This document shows, one piece after another, positions 47,811 to 56,838 of a DNA stretch of 64,000 nt. The notes under the pieces were generated by a model. That model was given only the letters and a program-made list of their open reading frames with translations. It made no database searches and was not told where the DNA came from. The translations under genes were made by a program, and so were the position numbers. The stretch spans positions 88,403 to 152,402 of the forward strand of contig JADKCF010000010.1 of NCBI GenBank assembly GCA_016714765.1, in the 5' to 3' direction. The DNA comes from Saprospiraceae bacterium. GTDB lineage: Bacteria > Bacteroidota > Bacteroidia > Chitinophagales > Saprospiraceae. The stretch's first letter is position 1, and each line of letters starts with the position of its first letter.

Positions 47811-48404
47811 TCAGTTCATTTGCTTTAAAACCTGCTTGATTAAGTCTTCCACTAATTCTATATTTGGATTTTTTTCCATGACCGTTTTAATCTGTTTTTC
47901 TACTATCTGTTTTGGAAAACCAAGTGCTATCATAGCAGATAATGCTTCATTCCTTATGGTGTTACCTTCAGAGGATAATAATACTACCTGGTCGCTTCCT
48001 GTTTCTTTGATGACTTTGTCTTTGAGATCCAGGATGATTCTTTTGGCAGTCTTGGGACCTATGCCTTTAACTTTACCAAGTGCGACAGCATTTTCGTGTA
48101 TGATGGCCGTCTTGACTTCGTCAGGTGTCATGTAAGACAAAATGACCCTTGCAGTATTGACACCAATGCCTGACACAGAAATCAGAAGTATAAAAAGCGC
48201 CCTTTCCTCATCGTCAAAAAAACCGAACAGAGACTGTTCATCTTCCTTTACATTGAGGTAGGTAAAAATCTTGATTTTCTGAAGATTCTCGAGTTTTGAA
48301 TACGTATTCAGGCTGATATTGACGTGATAACCTACTCCGTGGCAATCCACATAAATGAATGTAGGTGTTTTGTGGGTGATTTCACCATTGAGATAAGCTA
48401 TCAA
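47811..48404 (-). CDS. ruvA: Holliday junction branch migration protein RuvA
   Basis: Binds four-way DNA junctions and loads the RuvB motor. It has 197 aa with the three expected parts: an N-terminal OB fold (MIAYLNGEITHKTPTFIYVD, to about 63), tandem helix-hairpin-helix motifs (VSGIGVNTARVILSY and VKGIGPKTAKRIILDLKDK) and a flexible linker with a C-terminal RuvB-binding helix bundle. Neither ruvB nor ruvC is adjacent. Its leader has an exact -7 box and an inverted repeat, listed separately. Confidence 0.95.
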   Translation of the reverse strand: MIAYLNGEITHKTPTFIYVDCHGVGYHVNISLNTYSKLENLQKIKIFTYLNVKEDEQSLFGFFDDEERALFILLISVSGIGVNTARVILSYMTPDEVKTAIIHENAVALGKVKGIGPKTAKRIILDLKDKVIKETGSDQVVLLSSEGNTIRNEALSAMIALGFPKQIVEKQIKTVMEKNPNIELVEDLIKQVLKQMN

Positions 48405-48439
48405 TGCATTTGTTTTTTAAGCGACATTAAAAAAAATAT

Positions 48440-48460
48440 TGACATCTTGTCAGAATGTCA
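48440..48460 (-). promoter_or_regulatory. Inverted repeat TGACAT-N9-ATGTCA in the ruvA leader
   Basis: Perfect 6-bp arms at 48440-48445 and 48455-48460, with a nested TGTCA in the spacer. It lies just downstream of the -7 box and upstream of the ruvA start, an operator-like position. The DNA-damage role of RuvA makes a repressor site plausible, but no known Bacteroidota motif is claimed. Confidence 0.4.
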
Positions 48461-48469
48461 TTCAAACGG

Positions 48470-48477
48470 CAAAGATA
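48470..48477 (-). promoter_or_regulatory. Putative -7 promoter element of ruvA
   Basis: Minus-strand TATCTTTG, exact TAnnTTTG match, 66 nt before the ruvA ATG. Confidence 0.5.
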
Positions 48478-48523
48478 TTTATTTTTACATATTTAAAAGA
48501 AACTTAATATGAAAATATGGAAT

Positions 48524-49546
48524 TTACTTTTGGCTTCGTCTTTTTTCCCATACCCATGCTGTCTTCATGATGTCTTCTACATCCAGGGAAGGTTTCCAGC
48601 CTAGATTGGCAGCAGCTTTGGAATAATCAGAATAAATAGCCATGACGTCTCCAGGTCTGCGAGGTCCTTTTTGGTAGGATAACTTTTCGCCTGTTACTTT
48701 TTCGAATGCGTCAATTATTTCAAGCACTGTGAGCCCATTGCCAATACCTACATTGTATATGTCTACAGGAGACTCCTGTTTGTCATGAAAAATATATTTC
48801 AGACCTAATGTATGGGCTTTGGCAAGATCGACCACGTGGATATAATCTCGTATGCAACTTCCATCTCTGGTCGGATAATCGGTACCAAATACTGTCATGC
48901 TAGCCCGTCTTCCTATGGCGGTTTCGGTGATCACAGGGACCAGATTTTGTGGTGGATTGACCGGTGATTCGCCAAGTAATCCCGATGGATGAGCCCCTGC
49001 CGGATTAAAATACCGCAGCAAAATACTTTTTACCTGACTATTTTTGATGCTGTCTGTTATGATTTTCTCACCTATCTGCTTGGTGCGTCCATATGGGGAG
49101 GCGGCCTCCTGCAATGGCGTTTTTTCGTCTACCGGACTGGTGGTGACATCACCATACACCGTACAACTGGAACTGAATATGAATGCTTTGACTTCATATT
49201 TTATACTCATGTCCAGTATGTTAATTAGAGATTCCAGATTGTTTCTAAAATAAAGTATGGGCTTTTCGACAGATTCTCCTACTGCTTTCAGTGCCGCAAA
49301 GTGGATGATTCCCGTGATGTCAGGATGTTGAACAAATATAGTTTCTGTGGCTTTCAGATCACACAGGTCTATGTGAAAATAAGGGACATCGACCCCCGTC
49401 AAAATACGGATTGCGTCTAAAGAAGAGGTGTCTGAGTTGATACCATTATCTGCACAGACTACTTCGTAACCATTTTCCAGTAAGTCAATAATGGTATGAC
49501 TGCCAATATATCCCGTTCCGCCTGTGACCAGAACTTTTTGTTTCAT
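48524..49546 (-). CDS. galE: UDP-glucose 4-epimerase
   Basis: Interconverts UDP-glucose and UDP-galactose for envelope glycans. It is a 340-aa short-chain dehydrogenase fold. The NAD-binding motif TGGTGYIGSHT is at 8-18, a catalytic Ser/Thr lies in FSSSCTVYGD and the Tyr-x3-Lys in SPYGRTKQIGE. The later segment GIGNGLTVLEIIDAFE and C-terminal WKPSLDVEDIMKTAW are family-typical. It begins 30 bp after rpoN but has its own TATCTTTG box in that gap. UDP-N-acetyl sugars are possible alternative substrates. Confidence 0.92.
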   Translation of the reverse strand: MKQKVLVTGGTGYIGSHTIIDLLENGYEVVCADNGINSDTSSLDAIRILTGVDVPYFHIDLCDLKATETIFVQHPDITGIIHFAALKAVGESVEKPILYFRNNLESLINILDMSIKYEVKAFIFSSSCTVYGDVTTSPVDEKTPLQEAASPYGRTKQIGEKIITDSIKNSQVKSILLRYFNPAGAHPSGLLGESPVNPPQNLVPVITETAIGRRASMTVFGTDYPTRDGSCIRDYIHVVDLAKAHTLGLKYIFHDKQESPVDIYNVGIGNGLTVLEIIDAFEKVTGEKLSYQKGPRRPGDVMAIYSDYSKAAANLGWKPSLDVEDIMKTAWVWEKRRSQK

Positions 49547-49565
49547 AATCCTATAATATTTTATA

Positions 49566-49573
49566 CAAAGATA
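49566..49573 (-). promoter_or_regulatory. Putative -7 promoter element of galE
   Basis: Minus-strand TATCTTTG lies in the 30-bp rpoN-galE gap, 20 nt before the galE ATG, so galE need not depend on rpoN transcription. Confidence 0.5.
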
Positions 49574-49576
49574 GAC

Positions 49577-51076
49577 TTATCTTAATTCTTTTCTGAGTCT
49601 TGCTACGGGAATGTTAAGTTGTTCTCTGTATTTGGCAATAGTCCGTCTGGCTATATTGTATCCTCTGTCAGAGAGTATTTCCATCAGCCTTTCATCAGAC
49701 AATGGTTTGGTTTTGTCTTCCCTTGTGACTTCATCATTGAGTATATTTTTTATTTCCAGAGTAGAAACCTCACTACCGTCCTGGGTCTGCATGGATTCTG
49801 AAAAGAAATCCTTGAGTTTTTTGGTTCCAAACTCAGTTTGCACAAATTTCGAATTGGCAACCCGGCTTACAGTAGAGATATCAAGACCTGTTACTTCGGC
49901 CAGATCCTTGAGTATCATGGGTTTGATCCTTCGTTCATCCCCGGTGGTGAAATATTCATACTGATATTGCATGATGGCATACATCGTGCGATAAAGTGTA
50001 TCTTGTCTTTGTTTGATAGCGTCTATAAACCATTTGGCAGAATCTATTTTTTGTTTGATAAACAAAACTGCTTCTTTTTCTGGTTTTGTGGCTCTGCGTC
50101 CCTGAACAGTTTCTCTATAACCTTTAAGCATCTCCATATACTGGTCGTTGATACGAAGGTCCGGGGCGTTTTTGCTGTTCAGTGATAGCTCGAGATCGCC
50201 ATCTCTGTTATAGATGATAAAATCAGGAATAATGTATTGACTGCCTGTATTATTGCCTTCTACGGTGCTTGCAGGTTTTGGATTCAGTTTTAAGATTTCG
50301 TCTATGGCTTCCTTGAGCTCGCCATCAGACAACATCATCAGTTTTTTCATCCTGATGTAGTGCTTTTTAGTAAATTCTTCAAAAAATTCAGACAAAATTT
50401 TCAAAGCAATTTTTCTTTCCTCTACATGTGCACCAGGCTCTTTTTCTATCTTGTCTTCGAGTTGCAGTATAAGACATTCCTGCAATGTCCGTGCACATAT
50501 CCCCGCCGGCTCAAATCTCTGAACTTTTTTGAGAATATGGTTGACTTCTTTTAGGTCAGTCTCGATATTATGTGCAAAAAGCAGGTCATCTACGATGGAA
50601 TTGGGCTCACGGCGCAAGTAACCATCTTCATCTATGGACCCTATGATTTGCTGAGCAATGATTTCCTCCTTTTCTGAAAGATCCAGCATTCCGAGCTGTC
50701 TTTCGAGACTTTCATGAAAACTATTTTCTACTGGCACAGGCATACTCCTCTCTTCTTCATTGATATAATCTTCTCCTTTCATTTTATAACTGGAAGGATC
50801 ATCATCCAGGTATTCATTGAGATAATCATCAAACTCAAATTCAGGTTCGCTTTTATCATTATCACCCTCAGAATCGTTGGTACTTCCGAAACCTTCTCCA
50901 TCCAAATCAAAAACATCATCATAATCGTCTCCCTCATCCAGTGCCGGATTAGACTCCAACTCTTCCTTGATCCTCTGCTCCAGACTGGCAGTAGGTATCT
51001 GTAAAAGTTTCATCAGTTGTATCTGCTGAGGAGACAACTTTTGTAACATTTTCTGACTGAGACTCTGTCTTAACAT
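49577..51076 (-). CDS. rpoN: RNA polymerase sigma-54 factor RpoN
   Basis: Alternative sigma factor that needs AAA+ activators to open promoters. It has 499 aa. The glutamine/leucine-rich activator-interacting region is at 1-45 (LSQKMLQKLSPQQIQLMKLL). Next is an acidic region (about 50-100), then the core-binding domain, the helix-turn-helix (LAEVTGLDISTVSRVANSK) and the RpoN box ARRTIAKYREQLNIP near the C-terminus. Full length and intact. No -24/-12 promoter or sigma-54 activator gene was recognised in the window, so its targets lie elsewhere. Confidence 0.96.
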   Translation of the reverse strand: MLRQSLSQKMLQKLSPQQIQLMKLLQIPTASLEQRIKEELESNPALDEGDDYDDVFDLDGEGFGSTNDSEGDNDKSEPEFEFDDYLNEYLDDDPSSYKMKGEDYINEEERSMPVPVENSFHESLERQLGMLDLSEKEEIIAQQIIGSIDEDGYLRREPNSIVDDLLFAHNIETDLKEVNHILKKVQRFEPAGICARTLQECLILQLEDKIEKEPGAHVEERKIALKILSEFFEEFTKKHYIRMKKLMMLSDGELKEAIDEILKLNPKPASTVEGNNTGSQYIIPDFIIYNRDGDLELSLNSKNAPDLRINDQYMEMLKGYRETVQGRRATKPEKEAVLFIKQKIDSAKWFIDAIKQRQDTLYRTMYAIMQYQYEYFTTGDERRIKPMILKDLAEVTGLDISTVSRVANSKFVQTEFGTKKLKDFFSESMQTQDGSEVSTLEIKNILNDEVTREDKTKPLSDERLMEILSDRGYNIARRTIAKYREQLNIPVARLRKELR

Positions 51077-51377
51077 AATATTTATATTTTCCTTTGACTA
51101 CTTACGTATTGAATAAAACAACTAATAAAATTTCAGAGTTCCACTATTGATTATAACATCGAAAAAATAATCAATTTATAATGTATTCATTCGAAAAATT
51201 GCCTCCTCTGCAATTTCTGCAAATTCAACATTTTAAGGAAATAATTTTTCGAAACTATTAAAACTTTGTATGTTTACGGTGCAAATATAAAATAAAATTT
51301 CAATATATATAATTTTTTTATAATATTTCACAATTTACAATTCAGGGATTAATACATAACATAATAATATAATACCA
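51077..51377. other. Intergenic region between divergent rpoN and aminopeptidase P genes
   Basis: 301 bp, very AT-rich, no coding frame. It contains the inverted repeat described separately. No exact TAnnTTTG box in either direction; a minus-strand TAGTTTCG at 51257-51250 is a one-mismatch candidate for rpoN. Confidence 0.5.
51190..51253. repeat. 11-bp inverted repeat TTCGAAAAATT-N42-AATTTTTCGAA
   Basis: Perfect 11-base arms at 51190-51200 and 51243-51253. A related TCGAAAAAATAAT lies just upstream near 51160-51172. Too long a loop and no T-tract for a terminator; a pair of binding sites for a dimeric regulator, or a structured leader, is possible. Confidence 0.45.
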
Positions 51378-53161
51378 ATGACTGTCCTCCAAAAACTTTC
51401 TGCACTGAGAAAAATCATGATTTCGAATAAGGTCGACGCTATCATCATACCATCTGCTGATCCTCATCAAAGTGAGTATATAGCCGCACACTGGCAGGAA
51501 AGAGTCTGGATATCCGGATTTACCGGTTCAGCAGGCACCGTAGCTATCACCCACGATCATGCAGGCCTGTGGACAGACTCCAGATATTATTTGCAAGGCG
51601 AGATGGAACTTCGTGGAAGTAGCTATGTTTTGCACAAAATGACCAATCAATTTGCAGCCCCATATGTAGATTTTCTAATAGATAGTCTGCCCGCCGGATC
51701 TACTGTTGCCATCAACGGGTTTATGTTTTCAAAAGCTGCAGTAGATGGTATCAAAAAGTCTCTTGCAGAAAAGAAGATCAATCTCATACACAGGCTTGAC
51801 CTTATTTCTGAAGCATGGCAAGATAGACCTGACCTATCTGATGCTCTCATAGAAACACATGAAGAAAAGTACGCCGGTAAGAGTATTGGTGATAAACTCA
51901 AAGAAATTCGTCTGGCTATGTCAGCCACCAATCCTTCAGCTGTGGATTACCATCTTATAACGGCTCTGGATGACCTGGCATGGACCTTCAATATCAGAGG
52001 CAAAGACGTGGAATATAATCCTGTAGCCATAGCATATGCCGTCATTGGCAAAAGTGATGCCCATATTTTTGTAAATCAATCCAAACTTTCAGATAAGGTA
52101 AAATCAGCTTTTGCAAAAAATAAAATCAAAATCCATGACTACTCTGAAATCATAACTTTTTTAAATCATCTGAAAGAAGAGACAAGTATCCTGGTTGACC
52201 CCAATATCTGCAGTCAAACATTGTATGAAGCCATCAATGCTACCGTCATTACTGGTTCGTCTCTGCCCAAAACGATGAAAACAATAAAAAATGAGACAGA
52301 AATTAAGCACATAAGATCCGTCATGAAAAAGATGGTGCCGCTCTGGCACAGACTTTTTACTGGCTCGAAAAAGCCTTGGTAAAAGGCGAAAAATTGGATG
52401 AAGTTTCAGTAGCTCAGCAACTGGCTTACTATCGAAGCCAACAAAAACTCTATCACGGCGAAAGTTTTGGTGCAATAATAGGATATAAGGAAAACGGGGC
52501 CATCATTCATTATCATCCGGAAAAGGGAAAATGTAAAACCATTCATCCAGAGGGTATTTTGTTGGTAGATAGTGGAGGTCAGTACAGCGACGGAACAACA
52601 GACATTACCCGTACTTTTGCACTGAGCAACCCCACACCAGAGCAGAAAAAATCATACACTCTCATCATGAAAGGTATGATCGGACTTTCTATGGCCAGGT
52701 TTCCGGATGGTACTGCTGGTGCGCAATTGGATACTTTTGCCAGACAATATTTATGGGCCGAAGGGATGAATTACGGCCATGGCACAGGTCATGGAGTAGG
52801 TTTTTTCTTAAATGTACACGAACCCCCTCAGGGATTTGCTCCTGTACATTCAGAGCGGGGACGCACTCTACATCTGCCGGGAATGCTTACCAGCAATGAA
52901 CCCGGTTATTACAAAGAAGGTGAGTTTGGTATGCGTATTGAAAACCTGATTTTGGGAGTTCAGTCCGATATAAAGGGATTTATGGAGTTCGAAACGGTGA
53001 CTCTCTATCCACTCGAACACACCCTTATAGATAAGTCAAGGCTTACCAAAGAAGAAATAAAGTGGATCAATGACTATCATAAAAAAGTGTACTCCGGTAT
53101 TTCACCACTTTTATCAGGGGATGTAAAATTATGGTTTAAAGAAAAATGCAAAAAAATGTAA
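51378..53161 (+). CDS. pepP: Xaa-Pro aminopeptidase (M24 family, three-domain type), frameshifted as sequenced
   Basis: Removes N-terminal residues ahead of proline. The frame from ATG 51378 breaks at the A5 run 52326-52330; adding one A joins it to the second part and gives 594 aa, typical of the long cytosolic type with two creatinase-like N-terminal domains. The second part carries the dinuclear metal site: Asp pair in DSGGQYSDGTTDITRTF, His in GHGTGHGVG, Glu in NEPGYY and Glu in MRIENLI. The N-terminal domains show DPHQSEYIA and GSAGTVAIT. No signal peptide, so cytoplasmic. The long form differs from E. coli PepP, so the symbol marks function class only. Confidence 0.9.
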
Positions 53162-53236
53162 GCCAATATTGGACTTTTGCCGATAAAAGCAAACAGTTGG
53201 TCTGTTTTATGGAATTTTTTATACCCATTATAAGTT

Positions 53237-53244
53237 TACCTTTG
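53237..53244 (+). promoter_or_regulatory. Putative -7 promoter element of the SPFH-like lipoprotein gene
   Basis: TACCTTTG, exact TAnnTTTG match, ends 19 nt before the ATG at 53264. Confidence 0.5.
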
Positions 53245-53263
53245 TAAATCAAAACAAAAAATA

Positions 53264-53995
53264 ATGAAATTTAACAAAATTGTCCAAGCTAGCTTTTTAC
53301 TAATCCCGGTACTTTTTATGATTTCATCATGCAATTATGCCAAATCCAACCAGCAAGTGGTGATATCTTCTGATTGTGGCATGACATGGAAAAAAATTAA
53401 AGCCGGAGAATCCGTACCCAAAGGCGTGGCTAATCCTTGCTATATGAAGGTAGTGATACCAAATTATCCAATGCAGGGAGACAGCCGTTTTATCACCAAT
53501 CTCAAAGACAGAGTACGTGCATATATTCACATAGACTATGACTACTCTATCACAGAACCGTTGGAGTTTATAAAACAAGCCAAGTTCCTGGGTAAGGCAA
53601 ATGCACATGCCGACAGTGACGGTGCCCTTGACCCATCAGCATTCGAAGGCGCTGAAAACATGGTCATAGATAAAAGAATCAGAGATGTAAGCAAATCTTT
53701 ATTTCTTGAAGAGGATATTGTCGAACTGGATCAGGCAGAAGTGGAAAATAAATTGCTGGAAGCTTCCAACAAGGTTTTGAGTCCATTGGGAGTGAGCCTA
53801 AACTTCATCACCCTGACATTCGACCTGGATGAGCAAACCAGACAAGCTATTGATGTTTCTACAGCCATGAAAATCTATGACAGCAAAAACCTTTCAGATC
53901 TGGGTCGCTCAGTTATTGTTCAAAAGGCCGGGGCAGCAAGATTGGTTGTAGAAAATACAACGCCTGAAATAAAAATAACTGATCAGAACGAATAA
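53264..53995 (+). CDS. Lipoprotein with a prohibitin/SPFH-like domain
   Basis: A 243-aa lipoprotein (lipobox MISSCN, Cys23) I can only place tentatively. Residues about 60-115 read as beta-strands with DRVRAYIHIDYDYSITEPLEF, like the SPFH core. The segment LLEASNKVLSPLGVSLNFITLTF followed by a charged helix (IYDSKNLSDLGRSVIVQKAGAARLVVEN) parallels the prohibitin pattern of a late strand then a long helix. SPFH proteins usually have a membrane helix or hairpin rather than a lipid anchor, so a lipoprotein version would be unusual. It converges on the GT2 gene across a 6-bp gap. Function unknown. Confidence 0.6.
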   Translation: MKFNKIVQASFLLIPVLFMISSCNYAKSNQQVVISSDCGMTWKKIKAGESVPKGVANPCYMKVVIPNYPMQGDSRFITNLKDRVRAYIHIDYDYSITEPLEFIKQAKFLGKANAHADSDGALDPSAFEGAENMVIDKRIRDVSKSLFLEEDIVELDQAEVENKLLEASNKVLSPLGVSLNFITLTFDLDEQTRQAIDVSTAMKIYDSKNLSDLGRSVIVQKAGAARLVVENTTPEIKITDQNE

Positions 53996-54001
53996 TGGCT
54001 C

Positions 54002-54721
54002 TTACCTGGACCAGATATTGTATTTAAAAATACAATATATCGCCCTGAATCCGTCTTTCCAATTGATTTTTTTGCCTTCTGCGTATGTACGACCGTAGTA
54101 AGATATTCCTACTTCATAGATTCTGATGTTAGCGATACGGGCAATTTTTGCGGTAACTTCGGGTTCAAAACCAAATCTATTCTCACGTAGCAAAATATTT
54201 TTGATGATGTCAGATTTCCACATCTTGTAACATGTTTCCATATCCGTCAGATTCAGATTGGTCATAGCATTCGAAAGTGAAGTCAATATTTTATTGCCAA
54301 TGGAGTGCCAGAAGAAAAGTATTCTATGCGGGTTGCCGCCCATAAATCTGCTACCATAAACCACATCGGCAAAACCATCCAAAATAGGTTTTAGCAATAG
54401 ATTAAATTCATTGGGGTCGTACTCTAGATCAGCATCCTGTATGATGACCAAATCTCCTTTTGCTTCACGGATTCCGGTATGTAGTGCTGCGCCCTTTCCT
54501 TTGTTTACATCATGACGATAGTAGGATATCTCCTGATCTGCATTTTGGGCTTTGTACTCAAAAACTTTTTTTTCTGTATCATCTTTTGAACAATCGTTGA
54601 CGACAATTATTTCTTTAGTGACACCTCCTATAAGATCTACGGATTTTACCTTTTCGAGGATAGTTTGAATTGTATTTTCTTCGTTAAAAGCCGGAATGAC
54701 AATGGAGAGTTTTAAAGGCAT
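54002..54721 (-). CDS. Family 2 glycosyltransferase (dolichol-phosphate-mannose synthase-like)
   Basis: GT-A enzyme of 239 aa that moves a sugar from a nucleotide donor to a polyprenyl phosphate or glycan acceptor. The N-terminal LSIVIPAFNEENTI, VNDCSKDDT and the metal-binding QDADLEYDP are the usual motifs, followed by the DPM1-type GSRFMGGNPHR and DMETCYKMW segments. No C-terminal membrane helices, so cytoplasmic or peripheral. It could supply lipid-linked sugar to the GT-C membrane enzymes in this window (14.3, 38.5 and 62.9 kb); that link is inference. Confidence 0.9.
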   Translation of the reverse strand: MPLKLSIVIPAFNEENTIQTILEKVKSVDLIGGVTKEIIVVNDCSKDDTEKKVFEYKAQNADQEISYYRHDVNKGKGAALHTGIREAKGDLVIIQDADLEYDPNEFNLLLKPILDGFADVVYGSRFMGGNPHRILFFWHSIGNKILTSLSNAMTNLNLTDMETCYKMWKSDIIKNILLRENRFGFEPEVTAKIARIANIRIYEVGISYYGRTYAEGKKINWKDGFRAIYCIFKYNIWSR

Positions 54722-54874
54722 ATTTTTGTTTTTTTATAATTCATTTATTTACAATGGTTTACATTTTGTTGTTTGCTTTTGCATTATCAAAAACAAATCA
54801 GAGTTGATAAAAATACCTAATTTCGGCGGCACAATTATGAACCATTCATTTAAATAAAGCACAAAAGTATAAAA

Positions 54875-55966
54875 ATGCAGTTTCATTCTCTAAAAATAAG
54901 CAAAATAGTCTCTGAAACGACTGATGCCAAAACCATTTATTTTGAAATTCCTGATCAGGTACAATCTGAATACCTCTATCAGGCAGGACAATATCTGACT
55001 ATCAAATGCAGTATCAATGGTACCGAAATCAGGCGAGCATATTCTATCAGCACGCCTCCTCATAGCAAAACCATCGGTGTTACTGTAAAAAAAGTTCCCC
55101 ATGGCAAAATGTCTGTTTATCTGACGGAACATATCAAAGAGGGTGACTGTCTGGATGTCATGACTCCTGAAGGTCATTTTAAGGTTGTACCTGACCATTT
55201 AAAATCCAGGGATCATTATTTTATTGCAGCCGGCAGTGGGATAACTCCTGTCATGTCTATGATCCAACACATTGTAGAAGAAGAACCCAGAAGCAGGTGC
55301 TACTTGCTGTATGGAAGTAGAAATGAAAACTCTATTATTTTTAATGATCAGCTGGAGTTTTTGCAAAAAAAATATGAAGATCAAATCTTTGTCGATCATA
55401 TCTTGAGTCAACCACTGGAGCGTAAAACAGGTGGGTTGAGTGGCGTGTTTGGTAAAAAAGTAATAGACTGGAAGGGAATGAAAGGCAGAATTACCACTAA
55501 GACTTGCAAAGAGTTTTTTTTAAAACATGAGCCTGTCAATGCTGAAAAACATTATTACCTGTGCGGACCTGGAGATTTTATTCAGAAGATAGAATCCTTT
55601 TTGCTGGAGCAGCATGTAGACAAAAAAACCATACACAAGGAATTTTTTCTTTCTGCATCTGATGCAGTTACATCTGATGCAGGTGTATCTCAAGCCAATG
55701 TCCAGGTAAGGCTCAAAGGTGAGACTTATGACATTGTTGTTCCGAAAGGAAAAACCATTCTGGATATACTTGTTAAAGAAAAAAAAGACCCTCCCTACTC
55801 TTGTACCAGTGGTGCCTGCTCTACATGTATGGCAAAAGTGACGGAAGGAGAAGTCACAATGGACAGCTGTTATGCCCTTGATGATGATGAAATAGCTGCA
55901 GGATATATTCTGACTTGCCAGTCCCATCCAATAACTCAAAGAGTGGTCCTGACTTACGATATGTAA
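54875..55966 (+). CDS. PaaE-like FAD/2Fe-2S oxidoreductase (ferredoxin-NADP reductase type)
   Basis: Electron-transfer protein of 363 aa: FAD domain with RRAYSIS at 53-59, NAD(P) domain with GSGITPVMSM, and a C-terminal plant-type 2Fe-2S ferredoxin domain with Cys310, Cys315, Cys318 and Cys348. The order and the sequence around the cluster (YSCTSGACSTC, then DEIAAGYILTCQS) closely resemble PaaE, the reductase of phenylacetyl-CoA epoxidase. The paaABCD genes are not nearby, and paaZ is 51 kb away, so another oxygenase partner is possible. It is followed after one base by the PxpC-like gene. Confidence 0.88.
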   Translation: MQFHSLKISKIVSETTDAKTIYFEIPDQVQSEYLYQAGQYLTIKCSINGTEIRRAYSISTPPHSKTIGVTVKKVPHGKMSVYLTEHIKEGDCLDVMTPEGHFKVVPDHLKSRDHYFIAAGSGITPVMSMIQHIVEEEPRSRCYLLYGSRNENSIIFNDQLEFLQKKYEDQIFVDHILSQPLERKTGGLSGVFGKKVIDWKGMKGRITTKTCKEFFLKHEPVNAEKHYYLCGPGDFIQKIESFLLEQHVDKKTIHKEFFLSASDAVTSDAGVSQANVQVRLKGETYDIVVPKGKTILDILVKEKKDPPYSCTSGACSTCMAKVTEGEVTMDSCYALDDDEIAAGYILTCQSHPITQRVVLTYDM

Positions 55967-55967
55967 A

Positions 55968-56831
55968 ATGAGCCCATCCTCGCCTGTCATAAAAGTCATC
56001 AGCGCCGGTATTTATGCAGCCCTTCAGGATGCAGGGAGATATGGATACAGACACCTGGGAGTTCCGGTTTCGGGGGCCATGGATACACAGAGCCTCTATT
56101 ATGTCAATCATGTTTTGCAAAATAATATCAATAGTCCTGCCATAGAAATATTAGGCCATGGAGCAAAATTTGAAATTTTGGAGGAGGTGCGGCTATGCGT
56201 GAGTGGCGCTTCAGGGATTATACACCTGGACGGAAAAAATACCACACCACATCAGCCATTTTTTGCAAAAAAAGGCCAGATTCTTTACATCCAAAAAATC
56301 ATCACTGGTGCAAGATTTTACCTGGGCATCAGTGGTGGCTTTTTTGCAGAACCTGTCATGCAGAGTGTATCGACAATCAATGGTACCCACCTCGGGCCAT
56401 TAAAAAAAAATGAGGTGCTTCGCAGAAATATTGATGAAATCCATGGGAATTCTCAGAATTCTCGACTCATACACCATACAATAGATAAAACCAAGCCCAT
56501 CCAGGCCTTGCATGGGCCAGAATATCATTTTCTGTCTGAAACTTCAGCTGCAAACCTGATGAATGCCACATATACCATCACCAACGAAAACAACAGAATG
56601 GGGTATCGACTTAGTGGTCCGGCACTATATACAGTAGTGGCACACAATAACTTATTGACCTCTGCTGTTTTGCCGGGCACAGTACAACTATTGCCTGGAG
56701 GACAGCTGATTCTGCTGATGAGAGAATGCCAGACTACAGGAGGTTATCCACGTGTTTTGCAGGTTGAAGAAGCATCCATCAACCAATTGGCTCAAAGATG
56801 GGCATCTGACTCCATCCGATTTTTAATATAA
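55968..56831 (+). CDS. Biotin-dependent carboxyltransferase family protein (PxpC/KipA-like)
   Basis: A 287-aa protein of the 5-oxoprolinase subunit C family (AHS2 domain). Diagnostic segments are ISAGIYAALQDAGRYGYRHLGVPVSGAMD at the start (here only its two halves need be noted: LQDAGRYGYRHLG and SGAMDTQSLYYVN), GYRLSGPAL, and near the end LLPGGQLILLMRECQTTGGYPR. In the usual system PxpA, PxpB and PxpC together hydrolyse 5-oxoproline using ATP; neither PxpA nor PxpB is here. The gene begins one base after the PaaE-like stop and is followed 7 bp later by a small membrane protein, so the set is probably co-transcribed. Confidence 0.86.
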   Translation: MSPSSPVIKVISAGIYAALQDAGRYGYRHLGVPVSGAMDTQSLYYVNHVLQNNINSPAIEILGHGAKFEILEEVRLCVSGASGIIHLDGKNTTPHQPFFAKKGQILYIQKIITGARFYLGISGGFFAEPVMQSVSTINGTHLGPLKKNEVLRRNIDEIHGNSQNSRLIHHTIDKTKPIQALHGPEYHFLSETSAANLMNATYTITNENNRMGYRLSGPALYTVVAHNNLLTSAVLPGTVQLLPGGQLILLMRECQTTGGYPRVLQVEEASINQLAQRWASDSIRFLI

Positions 56832-56838
56832 CTTCACT

